Shown here one piece after another: positions 27,087 through 35,775 of a stretch of 64,000 nucleotides of DNA. The position numbers and the translations under genes were made by a program. The notes beneath the pieces are model-generated. The model did no database searches, had not been told where the DNA came from, and saw only the letters and a program-made list of their open reading frames with translations. Location: the NCBI GenBank assembly GCA_017355425.1, contig CP070233.1:660501-724500 (forward strand). Reading direction: 5' to 3'. The DNA comes from Dolichospermum sp. DET69 (lineage in GTDB: Bacteria > Cyanobacteriota > Cyanobacteriia > Cyanobacteriales > Nostocaceae). The stretch's first letter is position 1. Every line of letters begins with the position of its first letter.

Positions 27087-28346
27087 ATGGGAGTACAACA
27101 GGTTTTGTTGTCTCCCGATAATGAAACAAAGGCAGTATTAGAATATCTCTGTCAGCAGTCAGGGAAGCTGTATAACAGTGGTGTTTATTTCGCTAGACAA
27201 ACATTTTTTAAAACTGGAAAGTTGTTAACGGGTAAGTTCGACTTGATTTACGAGCCTTCAGTGTCTAAAACTATGGTTGCTCAATCGATGCCATCTATCC
27301 CCGCACAACAAACTTTATTATCTGTAACAGAAGCCTTCAAATCTTTTAAAGAATTACGTTCTTTGTTTATCAAAGGACAATTACACTTTAAGCCTAAAGT
27401 ACCCGGCTATCTAACAGGTTCTAAACTTTTCAAGGTTGCTTATCCTCATAGTGGAGGACAGAAACCAACTCTAGTTAATGGACAACTTAGATTTTCGTTG
27501 GGACTAACGGTTAAAAGATGGTTTGGAATTTCTGAATTTTTTCTACCGCTGCCGTCAAATTTAGATATAGCTCATGTTAAGGAGTTTACTATCCTACCTA
27601 AAAACGGTGCTTTTTATCTAGAGATGTCTTACGAAGTTGAGAAACAACAGCATGATTTAGACATTAATCAAGCTCTATCTATTGACTTGGGAACGGCTGA
27701 TAATTTAGCGGCTTGTGTTGATACATTGGGTAATTCCCTATTGATTGATGCCCGGTCAATGAAAGCCATGAATCAGCTTTGGAACAAGAAAATATCAACA
27801 AAAAAAGAGGGGAAATCAGAAGCTTATTGGGATGCTTGGTTAGACCGTGTAACCCGTAAACGTAACCATCAAATGCGTGATGGTATTAATAAAGCAGCGA
27901 AACTAATTATTGACCATTGCTTAAAATATGGTATTGGTACATTAGTTATCGGCTGGAACGAGGGGTTTAAATCCAACGCTAATATGGGGAGAATTAACAA
28001 TCAAAAGTTTGTCCAAATGCCATTGGGTAAACTTAAAGATAGATTAAGACAACTCTGTGAATTGCACGGTATTAGATTTCAAGAAACTGAAGAAGCATAT
28101 ACGTCAAAAGCTAGTTTTCTAGATGGAGACTCCCTACCTAAGTATGGCGAAAAGCCAGAAGGGTGGAAAGCATCAGGAAAGCGTGTTAAGCGTGGATTGT
28201 ATGAGTCGGGCGATGGTTCATTCGTAAATGCAGATTTGAACGGAGCAGCTAATATTTTAAGAAAAGTATCGGGAAGGTTGAGTCTATCACTTGATCAACT
28301 CAGTAGACGATCTTTGGCAATCGTAGCGAGAATTAAATTAAATTAA
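27087..28346 (+). CDS. tnpB: TnpB RNA-guided nuclease lacking the zinc ribbon
   Basis: From ATG 27087 (MGVQQVLLSPDNETK); the frame is open from a TTG at 27033, so the start is uncertain. Numbering from 27033, the RuvC acidic residues are Asp218 in LSIDLGTADN, Glu310 in VIGWNEGFK and Asp401 in NADLNGAANIL. The usual CxxC...CxxC zinc ribbon between RuvC-II and -III is absent: EAYTSKASFLDGDSLPKYGE has no Cys. This subtype is known among TnpB proteins. TnpB cuts DNA guided by an RNA from the element right end and helps the transposon persist at its donor site. Confidence 0.9.
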   Translation: MGVQQVLLSPDNETKAVLEYLCQQSGKLYNSGVYFARQTFFKTGKLLTGKFDLIYEPSVSKTMVAQSMPSIPAQQTLLSVTEAFKSFKELRSLFIKGQLHFKPKVPGYLTGSKLFKVAYPHSGGQKPTLVNGQLRFSLGLTVKRWFGISEFFLPLPSNLDIAHVKEFTILPKNGAFYLEMSYEVEKQQHDLDINQALSIDLGTADNLAACVDTLGNSLLIDARSMKAMNQLWNKKISTKKEGKSEAYWDAWLDRVTRKRNHQMRDGINKAAKLIIDHCLKYGIGTLVIGWNEGFKSNANMGRINNQKFVQMPLGKLKDRLRQLCELHGIRFQETEEAYTSKASFLDGDSLPKYGEKPEGWKASGKRVKRGLYESGDGSFVNADLNGAANILRKVSGRLSLSLDQLSRRSLAIVARIKLN

Positions 28347-28390
28347 TTCTGTCCGCAGAATCTCAGCGGCTTTAGCCCTGAGAGTGTCAA
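28347..28390 (+). ncRNA. Right end of the tnpB element, 3' part of the likely guide RNA scaffold
   Basis: TnpB guide RNAs overlap the 3' end of tnpB and run through the right end into the flank. Here the segment contains the CTCAG...CTGAG hairpin and ends AGTGTCAA at 28390. The guide would therefore begin at 28391 (TTAACCAGCGTTATTTTC), that is the second half of the HAD gene. The 5' end of the RNA is not determinable. Confidence 0.5.
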
Positions 28391-28549
28391 TTAACCAGCG
28401 TTATTTTCCTATTTCCGTAGGTGTAGCAAATATCCGAGAATACCAGAATCAGTTACAACATCAACCTACTTATGTGACTACAGCAGCAGAAGGAGATGGT
28501 TTTTGTGAGTTGTGTAGTTATATTTTGCAAAACTAATAGAGCAGGAGTC

Positions 28550-28604
28550 AGTAGGGGCGTATAGTAGGGGCGTATAGTAGGGGCGTATAGCAATACGCCC
28601 CTAC
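28550..28604. repeat. GTAGGGGCGTATA tandem repeat with inverted partner
   Basis: Three direct copies of a 13-bp GTAGGGGCGTATA-type unit, the last pairing with ATACGCCCCTAC. The same palindrome core is inside the MITE at 35563-35704. The rest of 28537-29037 is AT-rich and holds no supportable gene. Confidence 0.7.
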
Positions 28605-29037
28605 AGAAGTCAGGAGAAGAAAGAAGAAAATTTTTCCCTGTTCCCTGTTCCCTGCTGTAATGTGACTCGGATAACTTTTTTTCTGATCTTCTATCACCTA
28701 AAATTAATGTCATCGTTTCCTAATGGTTATACAGTCTAGCTGGAGGATGAGGCTAAGGATGACTGTACAGCTTCAAAACCATGACTTAGGATGTTTATAT
28801 ATAAGATTAGTATATTCAATATCAGGAATCCATAAGCTAAGACTATACCATTTTTATATTTTCTTTGTTATTTTGTATTCAACTGAACAGTTATTCCACA
28901 CAAAGCCAGTTTAAATAAAAATTAGTTCAACTACTTTACCGTTTCTCAACTTCCGTGCAAATTCCCAAGATAATTTTTTGTGCAAGTTGCTACATTGGCA
29001 AAGTTTTATCTATATCATCCACATAGGATTTATAATC

Positions 29038-29376
29038 ATGCTGAAAACCGATACTCAACCGATGATTCTCTCTAGTTTTGTTAATCCCATTGAAGAAAAC
29101 CTTACAGTTCAAACTAAGTTTGATTTATTGCAAAAATTACGTCAATGGTGCGACGAAATCGAAATTAATGATCCTCGGTTTGCTAGATTGATTGCTAAAA
29201 TGATTCCGGCTCAATGTCCCTTTGAGCGTGATATCATCGTTTTTGGTCGGAAAATTGCCCATATTCCTCCTATGTGCAAACTAAATCCACTGTATGATCA
29301 ATTCGTAGGCTTACGTTTTCGCGCATTATGTTATTTAGTAGATAAGTGTGGAGAAGACATTCAATCTTACTGTTAA
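29038..29376 (+). CDS. Mo-dependent nitrogenase C-terminal domain family protein
   Basis: 112 residues from ATG 29038. FDLLQKLRQWCDEIEINDPR, FARLIAKMIPAQCPFERDI and PPMCKLNPLYDQFVGLRFRA are the hallmark of the family named after Mo-dependent nitrogenase, found in nitrogen-fixing cyanobacteria. Three conserved Cys (CPFERD, MCKLNP, DKCGED) suggest metal binding or structural roles; the biochemical function is not established. A cupin gene follows within 17 bp and is probably cotranscribed. The longer frame from 28978 adds an unlikely hydrophobic leader. Confidence 0.8.
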   Translation: MLKTDTQPMILSSFVNPIEENLTVQTKFDLLQKLRQWCDEIEINDPRFARLIAKMIPAQCPFERDIIVFGRKIAHIPPMCKLNPLYDQFVGLRFRALCYLVDKCGEDIQSYC

Positions 29377-29392
29377 TATACAAATCAATTAA

Positions 29393-29665
29393 ATGGAAAT
29401 TAAAGTCGAGCATCAACCAAATCTGGCATATCTCAACGAGTTAGATGTATTCAACTGGCCAATATGGGAAAAAGAAATATCTACATTTCCCTGGACTTAC
29501 GATGATCAAGAAACTTGCTACTTTTTAGCAGGTAATGTTATTGTCACTCCCAATGGAGGACAAGCGGTAAAAATGGGTAAAGGAGATTTAGTAACTTTTC
29601 CCGCTGGGATGTCGTGTACATGGGAAATTACCAGGGACGTAAAAAAACATTATTGCTTTGATTAA
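29393..29665 (+). CDS. Small cupin-domain protein
   Basis: 90 residues, single cupin domain: FNWPIWEKEISTFPWTYDDQ, ETCYFLAGNVIVTPNGG and GDLVTFPAGMSCTWEITRDV, of the EutQ/cupin_3 type common as stand-alone proteins in cyanobacteria. The usual first-motif histidines are replaced, so metal binding is uncertain. Seventeen bases downstream of the Mo-dependent nitrogenase-type gene. Confidence 0.85.
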   Translation: MEIKVEHQPNLAYLNELDVFNWPIWEKEISTFPWTYDDQETCYFLAGNVIVTPNGGQAVKMGKGDLVTFPAGMSCTWEITRDVKKHYCFD

Positions 29666-29727
29666 TAATTCTGCAATCCCAATAACTAAGATTAAAATAT
29701 GCAATCTTCATGTTATTTGTGGATTTA

Positions 29728-30315
29728 CTATACACTTATTGATCCTAAAATATCATTCACAACTAAATTAATTTCGGGGAATGCTTGAATTGATAATTTC
29801 TCCCCGCGACTGAATGTTTGAATGTCGCTATAACCATTTTCGCTAGGGTAGCGATAAACAATAATTACTTGTTCATAAATATCAACTAACCAAACTTCAG
29901 AAATACCGCTAGTAGCATAGAGAGGAATTTTTACATCTCTATCATATTCCAGACTACTATCTGCAACTTCAATTAATAGGAATATGTCTTGGGGTTGGGG
30001 ATGTCCAGATTCATAGAAATCTGCGCGATGTTTCAGTAATGCTATGTCTGGTTCAGGTTCAGATAAGTTATTTAAGATAATCGGATTTTGTACGGCAATT
30101 ATGACTTTATTACCCAGTAATTGCGAAAAAACTGAATTTAAACGATTTACACAAGCTGTGTGTCTTCTACCAATTGGTGACATTTCTATAATTTCTCCAT
30201 TAATCAGTTCTACTTTATCATTTTCTGAGAAAATACCGGCTTCGCTCATTTGATGGTATTGAGAAACATTGAGACGAAAAGTTTTAAGGCGTGGTTGTGC
30301 TAATTGTAAGGTCAT
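29728..30315 (-). CDS. Uma2 family (DUF820) putative endonuclease
   Basis: 195 residues from ATG 30315 (MTLQLAQPRLKTFRLNVSQY). Core motifs MSEAGIFSENDKVELINGEI, EPDIALLK and DIFLLIEVADSSLEYDRDVK supply the Glu, Asp, Glu and Lys of a PD-(D/E)XK site. The IIVYRYPSENGYSDIQTFSR end is typical. The frame continues 20 codons upstream into non-conserved sequence, rejected as start. Not closely similar to the Uma2 protein at 3114-3815. Confidence 0.85.
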   Translation of the reverse strand: MTLQLAQPRLKTFRLNVSQYHQMSEAGIFSENDKVELINGEIIEMSPIGRRHTACVNRLNSVFSQLLGNKVIIAVQNPIILNNLSEPEPDIALLKHRADFYESGHPQPQDIFLLIEVADSSLEYDRDVKIPLYATSGISEVWLVDIYEQVIIVYRYPSENGYSDIQTFSRGEKLSIQAFPEINLVVNDILGSISV

Positions 30316-30357
30316 AATTAACTTCCTGTATTTACCTTTATTTCTACTATAGCAATC

Positions 30358-30422
30358 AGATCCCCGACTTCTCAACTTAATTGATTATTTACTGACAAGA
30401 TAGAAAAAGAAGTCGGGGATCT
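30358..30422. repeat. AGATCCCCGACTTCT hairpin repeat
   Basis: A 15-bp perfect inverted repeat (AGATCCCCGACTTCT / AGAAGTCGGGGATCT) around a 35-base AT-rich loop, between two minus-strand genes. Same family as 56343-56375. Could act as a terminator for the nudix gene. Confidence 0.75.
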
Positions 30423-30426
30423 AGGG

Positions 30427-30858
30427 TTACAAATAATCAAAAAACACTTCAGGAACTAATCTTAATTCACCAGATTTGAAGCGAGAAATATCTATCCACA
30501 ATGCACGATGTTGACGTTCTGGTGTTTCCGCAAAAGTTAAACTTTCGATTTGATAAAATTTAGGATCTGCAAAATCACATTCATATAGTTGAATAATTTC
30601 ATGTCCTTGTCTACCGTCAAAGGTAAAGAGGTTTTCAATACAACTTAGATAGCGAATATTGGTTAATTCGGCTTGAATTTCTTCTTGAAATTCTCTCACT
30701 AAAGCTATAGGGCTAGTTTCACCAAATTCCACACCACCACCTAAAGCCCGATAGAATATTGATTCTTTTGCAGGATCATTACCTTCAGAAACAAATATTC
30801 TATTACCATCTCGAATGAGTGCTAAGACTATTACCCGAATTTGACCTTCTTTATTCAT
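30427..30858 (-). CDS. Nudix hydrolase
   Basis: 143 residues from ATG 30858 (MNKEGQIRVIVLAL). The Nudix box GGGVEFGETSPIALVREFQE continues EIQAEL and has all the metal-binding glutamates. Substrate unknown; the fold handles nucleoside diphosphate derivatives. The ATG overlaps the end of the DUF3531 gene by 8 bp, so the two are one transcript. The frame can be extended to 30888 inside the upstream gene but lacks support. Confidence 0.88.
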   Translation of the reverse strand: MNKEGQIRVIVLALIRDGNRIFVSEGNDPAKESIFYRALGGGVEFGETSPIALVREFQEEIQAELTNIRYLSCIENLFTFDGRQGHEIIQLYECDFADPKFYQIESLTFAETPERQHRALWIDISRFKSGELRLVPEVFFDYL

Positions 30859-31306
30859 TATCGTAAATTGAAGTGGGACGACTTTCACTATCTTCTATAG
30901 ACCAATCTGAATTTTCACCACCAATATATAGTTCTTCAATAGTGACATATTCTTCAGTTAATTGAGTTAGGGCGTTAATAAGAATATCTAAGGCGATCGC
31001 ATCACTTGTGCCTAAATCAAACCAACAACGCCCCCATTCTCCTTCATATTCAAACTCACCCATATTGTGCATTAAAGCCATGAAGCTTTTATCATAACCT
31101 TTTGCATCATAATCCATATAGCTGATATCAAGTCCTGTATCTTGGATTTGCAGATTTTCCGCATTAAATCCCCCCAATTTACCGAGATAAAACCAGGAAT
31201 TAAAGACTTCTTCTACATATTGTTTTTCCCGTTGGGAAGGAACATTGCTGAACTTCAACCAAATCCAAACATCAAAAGGATTAAACTCGCGAAATTGTAT
31301 TTGCAT
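30851..31306 (-). CDS. DUF3531 family protein
   Basis: 151 residues from ATG 31306 (MQIQFREFNPFDVWIWLKF). The family is conserved in cyanobacteria and plastid-bearing eukaryotes, function unknown. Blocks EKQYVEEVFNSWFYLGKLGG, GYDKSFMALMHNMGEFEYEG and WGRCWFDLGTSDAIALDILI are typical. The frame is open further upstream only because the TAATGGG heptamer array happens to encode NYPLPITH repeats. Confidence 0.85.
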   Translation of the reverse strand: MQIQFREFNPFDVWIWLKFSNVPSQREKQYVEEVFNSWFYLGKLGGFNAENLQIQDTGLDISYMDYDAKGYDKSFMALMHNMGEFEYEGEWGRCWFDLGTSDAIALDILINALTQLTEEYVTIEELYIGGENSDWSIEDSESRPTSIYDNE

Positions 31307-31311
31307 TTTTG

Positions 31312-31425
31312 TAATGGGTAATGGGTAATGGGTAATGGGTAATGGGTAATGGGTAATTGGTAATGGGTAATTGGTAATTGACAACTGACTACTGACTACT
31401 GACTACTGACTACTGACTACTGACT
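31312..31425. repeat. Adjacent heptamer arrays TAATGGG and TGACTAC
   Basis: About nine TAATGGG/TAATTGG units (31312-31379) are followed by six TGACTAC units reaching 31425. The second array overlaps the stop codon of the TPR gene (31417-32340), so it may have replaced the gene's original 3' end. Confidence 0.9.
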
Positions 31426-32340
31426 TTTAACAGCTTGATTGCGTTCAGATTCGATTTGTTTAACTAAATTAGCAGGAAGTTGGGATTTTTTGGCTAATGC
31501 TTTGTCAAAATTAGTTATTGCTTCCTTAATTAAATTCTGGCTTTTTTCCGCTTTCCCCTTTTCATGAAGAATTTGGGCTTTAAGATAATAAATTTCCGGG
31601 TTATCGGCAGTTGTTTTTAAAGCGCGGTTGACATAATCTAAAGCCTGGGAGTATTGTTTTAAATCTCGATATGCTAAAGCAATACCTCGATCTACTAAAT
31701 AACTAGGTGCTGCGTTTTTTTGTAACTTTTCAATAGCATCATCTGGACTAGTAAAAGGTAAATTCACAGCTAACATTAAATCCATATAGCCACGAATTAA
31801 GTTTAACTCTGGATCATTGGCAGAAATCTCCTCGGCTCTGTCAAGATATGTATAAACTCTTCGCAATCGAGTCAAAGCCTGTGCTGCACCATTTACAGTC
31901 CCTTCTCGACTCAAAATTGTCGCCCCTTCCAAAAAATGACCAACAGCAGTGTATAAATTACCACGTAATGGGTCACTAGCAACGAGATTTTGTCCAGTTT
32001 CCAAAGTTTTTGTACTGTATTTTGCTAAACTAGCCAAATCTTGATTTTGATATGCTAAAGAGGCCTGGATAGCATAAATTAAAGGTTCATTGGCTTCGCT
32101 AGAGACGGCTTTTTGCAAAGCATCTTTGGCTGCTGGGTAATTTCCTTGTTGAAAAATAGCATTAAAAACGGCTTCGGTCTGATTTCCAATTTTATGAGGT
32201 TCTCGAGAGCGAAATGGATCACCCGCAAAAGAGGGATTTACCAAAATATTTAAAAGGATTGAAGTAGTCACAGTCACTTTTAAAAATGCGGGCGATCGCC
32301 AGAATATCATAAATTGAGGCCTTAAAAACTGTTTAATCAT
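31417..32340 (-). CDS. Secreted TPR protein (Sll0314/Alr2269-like)
   Basis: 307 residues. An N-terminal hydrophobic segment (VTVTTSILLNILVNPSFAGD) forms a signal peptide with an AxA-like site, followed by helical repeats: AVFNAIFQQGNYPAAKDALQ, a central region with RVYTYLDRAEEISANDPELN, and TPRs near residues 210-285 (QYSQALDYVNRALKTTADNP). Conserved in cyanobacteria, role unknown, likely protein-protein contact in the periplasm. The last residues AVKSQ come from the adjoining heptamer array. Confidence 0.8.
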   Translation of the reverse strand: MIKQFLRPQFMIFWRSPAFLKVTVTTSILLNILVNPSFAGDPFRSREPHKIGNQTEAVFNAIFQQGNYPAAKDALQKAVSSEANEPLIYAIQASLAYQNQDLASLAKYSTKTLETGQNLVASDPLRGNLYTAVGHFLEGATILSREGTVNGAAQALTRLRRVYTYLDRAEEISANDPELNLIRGYMDLMLAVNLPFTSPDDAIEKLQKNAAPSYLVDRGIALAYRDLKQYSQALDYVNRALKTTADNPEIYYLKAQILHEKGKAEKSQNLIKEAITNFDKALAKKSQLPANLVKQIESERNQAVKSQ

Positions 32341-32451
32341 GGCAACTCTCAGAATAATTACGGTTGAAATTGTTGTATTTGTTACCTAAAATGCCAAAAT
32401 AGTGAATTATAAGTTACGTCTATTTCCATCTGCCAGCAAAATTTTTCATAG

Positions 32452-32477
32452 AATCTCGCGGTAAGTGGGAAACTCAG
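32452..32477 (+). repeat. Remnant of an IS605-type left end
   Basis: TCTCGCGGTAAGTGGGAAAC then TCAG matches the left end of the tnpB element (26491-26514) and the corresponding end of the iscB element (4745-4769). No transposase remains. The rest of the gap 32341-32716 shows no gene. Confidence 0.6.
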
Positions 32478-32716
32478 TCACAAAGCGGGCGTAAGAGGAA
32501 AACGACATATAGCAAGATCCAGAAGAGTGCAATTTTAACCGCCTAAAAATATTTGGCAAAAACATCATAGTCTCGCTATAATTTTAAACAAAGTAAGCAC
32601 AATGCTTTAAGCGGAGTGTCTAGTGGTTGTTTGGCTCAACCTTTACGAGTGAAAATCTCTTAAGAATCTCAGTGTCTAAAGACGGTGAGAGTGTCAAAAC
32701 TTGGTAATCTTAATAA

Positions 32717-33373
<657 letters not shown>

Positions 33374-33432
33374 CAAGAAAATTAACCAATTACCAATTAC
33401 CAATAAGAATACAAAAAATTTATTAAATACTC

Positions 33433-34188
33433 ATGGATTTAGAATCTTCACCAATAAATAGTTTGCCAGAAATGGCAGAAATATGGCAAAAAACTTTAAA
33501 TTGGCAACCAACAAATTCTCAAGAAGATAAATTTCAACAACTTTATCAATTAATCATTGCCGGAAATCGCCAACTTAACTTAACTCGCATTACTGAACCT
33601 GAAGAATTTTGGGAAAAACATCTTTGGGATTCTTTGCGGGGAATTGCACCAAAACAACATTTTATCCCCGGTATTGAAAAGAGTAAGCAGATAATTGATA
33701 TTGGTACGGGTGCGGGTTTTCCAGGTATTCCAATTTCTCTACTTTTTCCTAATTCTCAAGTAACGCTTTTAGATTCTACAGGCAAGAAAATTACTTTTAT
33801 TGAAGAAATTTTATCTATACTTGCTATTAGTAATGCTAAAACTTTACTAGGGAGAGCGGAAGAAATTGGTCAAGAATATGAACACAGGCAACATTATGAT
33901 GTTGCCGTAATTCGAGCAGTAAGTAATGTTTCTGTGTGTGCTGAATATACTCTACCTTTAGTTAAAAAAGGTGGTTTGGCGGTAATTTATCGCGGTACTT
34001 GGACACAAGAGGAAAATGAGAGTTTAGAAAATGCTGTCATGCAATTGGGTGGAGTAATAGAACTAATTGAAGAATTTTCCACACCTTTGAGTAATAGTAT
34101 TCGTCATTGTCTTTATTTGCGAAAAGTAACCAACACACCAATTAGTTTTCCCCGTGCTGTTGGTATACCAGTGCAAAAGCCTTTGTAA
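33433..34188 (+). CDS. rsmG: 16S rRNA (guanine527-N7) methyltransferase
   Basis: 251 residues. N-terminal LYQLIIAGNRQLNLTRITEP, EEFWEKHLWDSL, SAM motif IIDIGTGAGFPGIPISLLFP and the family block LLGRAEEIGQ then YDVAVIRAVSNVSVCAEYTL. It methylates N7 of G527 in 16S rRNA. A fragment resembling its 3' end is repeated downstream at 34246-34275. Confidence 0.95.
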   Translation: MDLESSPINSLPEMAEIWQKTLNWQPTNSQEDKFQQLYQLIIAGNRQLNLTRITEPEEFWEKHLWDSLRGIAPKQHFIPGIEKSKQIIDIGTGAGFPGIPISLLFPNSQVTLLDSTGKKITFIEEILSILAISNAKTLLGRAEEIGQEYEHRQHYDVAVIRAVSNVSVCAEYTLPLVKKGGLAVIYRGTWTQEENESLENAVMQLGGVIELIEEFSTPLSNSIRHCLYLRKVTNTPISFPRAVGIPVQKPL

Positions 34189-34245
34189 TACTGTTTCCTG
34201 TTAAAAGTCATTTCCTGTAATTTTAGAAAATTATTTATCCCCATT

Positions 34246-34275
34246 AAATAATAGTATTCGTCATTATCTTTATTT
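34246..34275. repeat. Diverged copy of a 29-bp piece of rsmG
   Basis: TAATAGTATTCGTCATTATC then TTTATTT matches rsmG 34090-34118 with about two mismatches, followed by unrelated sequence. The gap 34189-34483 holds no gene otherwise. Confidence 0.7.
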
Positions 34276-34483
34276 GGTATACTTACTCAAAAACCAATTT
34301 AACTGTAATAAAATACAATTCAGTATTTTTCTTCCCTCTCCGTCCTCTGCGTCTGGAGCGGTTAGTTAAAAAAGATGTTAAGCAACGGATTTCTCGATTT
34401 TAGATTAAATTGGTGATTAGATATCTAAAGCGTGAGAGCCTCAACGCTGATAGCGACAATAAACCTAAAATCCCAGAATCCAA

Positions 34484-35491
34484 GTGTTAAATTTGTCTCA
34501 AAATGGGTGTTCTGTATGGGTTGCTTCTTCAACAGAAGGACTGCTGACACCAACTGCTGTTGCTCTTGGCAAATTTGATGGTGTTCATCTTGGTCATCAA
34601 AGAGTAATTCAGCCAGTATTGCAGTCAGCATGGAGTGGAGAAAATTTAGACCACACAGACGGCAAAAATCCCCGCCCATACTCAACCGTTGTTACTTTTG
34701 ATCCCCATCCCCATGAGTTTTTTACGGGACAACCCCGTGATTTGTTAACACCACTGGATGAAAAAGTTGCCCAATTGCGATCGCTTGGAGTAGAACAATT
34801 AGTATTATTACCTTTTGATAGAGAATTATCTGCCCTTTCCCCGGAAGAATTTGTAGACAAAATCCTGGTTCAACAACTGCAATGTCAACAAATTAGCGTT
34901 GGCCAAGATTTTTGTTTTGGCAAAAAACGTATGGGTACTGCCCAAGATTTGCAAATACTCGCGGCTAAATATAATATACCTGTTACCATAGTTCCTATAA
35001 AAACTGATACAGATAGCTTCCTCACAACAGATGATACTCGTATCAGTACCTCATTAATCCGGGAAAGTTTGGAAGCAGGAGATATTCAAAAAGCAAATCG
35101 TCTTTTAGGAAGACCTTACAGCCTCACAGGTGTAGTAGTAGCAGGTCAAAAATTAGGTAGAACTATCGGTTTTCCTACTGCCAATATGCAACTACCAAAA
35201 GACAAATTTTTACCTCGTCATGGTGTCTATGCAGTCAAAGTGATCATTTCAGACAACTCTCCTATTCAGCAATTTGGGGTCATGAATATCGGTAATCGTC
35301 CCACTGTTAACGGTATAGATACCCGTGTAGAAGTACATTTGTTAGATTGGTCTAGTGATTTATATAGAAAAAATTTGGTAGTACAGCTAGTAAAATTTTT
35401 GCGTCCCGAACAGAAATTTCCTTCCTTAGAAGCTTTGAAAAACCAAATTCAACTAGATTCCACAGCAGCTCAAGAAATTTTTAATTCTTAA
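34484..35491 (+). CDS. ribF: Bifunctional riboflavin kinase/FAD synthetase
   Basis: 335 residues from a GTG. The N-terminal nucleotidyltransferase has ALGKFDGVHLGHQRVI and TFDPHPHEFF; the C-terminal kinase has GRTIGFPTANMQLPKDKFLP and HGVYAVKV with EVHLLDWSSDLY. It makes FMN from riboflavin and FAD from FMN. The start context MLNLSQNGCSVWVASS is kept because the frame has no internal ATG before the first conserved block. No FMN riboswitch seen upstream. Confidence 0.93.
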   Translation: MLNLSQNGCSVWVASSTEGLLTPTAVALGKFDGVHLGHQRVIQPVLQSAWSGENLDHTDGKNPRPYSTVVTFDPHPHEFFTGQPRDLLTPLDEKVAQLRSLGVEQLVLLPFDRELSALSPEEFVDKILVQQLQCQQISVGQDFCFGKKRMGTAQDLQILAAKYNIPVTIVPIKTDTDSFLTTDDTRISTSLIRESLEAGDIQKANRLLGRPYSLTGVVVAGQKLGRTIGFPTANMQLPKDKFLPRHGVYAVKVIISDNSPIQQFGVMNIGNRPTVNGIDTRVEVHLLDWSSDLYRKNLVVQLVKFLRPEQKFPSLEALKNQIQLDSTAAQEIFNS

Positions 35492-35562
35492 TGCTGGATT
35501 GGGAATATTAAGTGGGAATACTGTAGGAAAGGCTAAAGTATTAAATAAGTTTTTAGTAGGGG

Positions 35563-35704
35563 TTTAGCAATGCTCATGGGTGTCAACTTAAGTAGGGGCG
35601 TATTGCAATACGCCCCTACTTATCCCTTGGTTTCCACACCCATCAGGGAATTAATTCCCTGTCTAATAGCTCACGTTAAGTTGACACCAATGAGCATTGC
35701 TAAA
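35563..35704. mobile_element. MITE with 25-bp terminal inverted repeats
   Basis: Ends TTTAGCAATGCTCATGGGTG (then TCAACTTAA) and its inverted partner TTAAGTTGACACCAATGAGC (then ATTGCTAAA) differ at one position. The centre contains the perfect 28-bp palindrome GTAGGGGCGTATTG/CAATACGCCCCTAC. 142 bp, non-coding, 70 bp upstream of moxR. Confidence 0.85.
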
Positions 35705-35775
35705 TCCTTAGTTCTAGATTCTCTAATCCTTTTTTATACTTCATCACTTCTTCTACATTTCCCCCCAGGTATTGC

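Larger units (their letters stand above)
26487..28390 (+). mobile_element. IS605-family element with tnpA and tnpB, apparently intact
   Basis: 1904 bp, boundaries deduced from the interrupted HAD gene. Left end AAGACCTCGCGGTAAG with hairpin CTCAGCGGCTTTAGCCCTGAG-type at 26510-26530; right end hairpin of the same sequence at 28362-28382 then AGTGTCAA. Flanking TTTAT (26482-26486) is the likely target sequence/TAM, and TCAA is a typical right cleavage site. No target duplication, as expected for this family. tnpA and tnpB are divergent. Confidence 0.88.
25826..28536 (+). pseudogene. HAD-superfamily phosphatase split by an IS605 element
   Basis: The 5' part (25826-26486) encodes HAD motif I LLATDMDGTLTK, motif II VLIVTGRS, motif III Lys in HIKPQEQNK and motif IV ITVGDSPNDESL. 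The 3' part (28391-28536) continues in frame after the element: codon TTT is rebuilt from T26486 plus TT28391-28392, then NQRYFPISVGVANIREYQNQ and a stop at 28534-28536 after CELCSYILQN. The joined protein would be 268 residues, a Cof-type (IIB) HAD resembling sugar-phosphate phosphatases. With the element present the product ends at DESL and loses the last 48 residues. Precise excision would restore the gene. Confidence 0.88.

Noticed and set aside
28453-28713. 86-residue minus-strand frame
   Set aside because: Antisense to the HAD gene end and translated GTAGGGGCGTATA and TTCCCTG repeats; no family resemblance.
28723-28914. 63-residue plus-strand frame
   Set aside because: No ribosome-binding site or recognisable pattern; AT-rich composition typical of chance frames.
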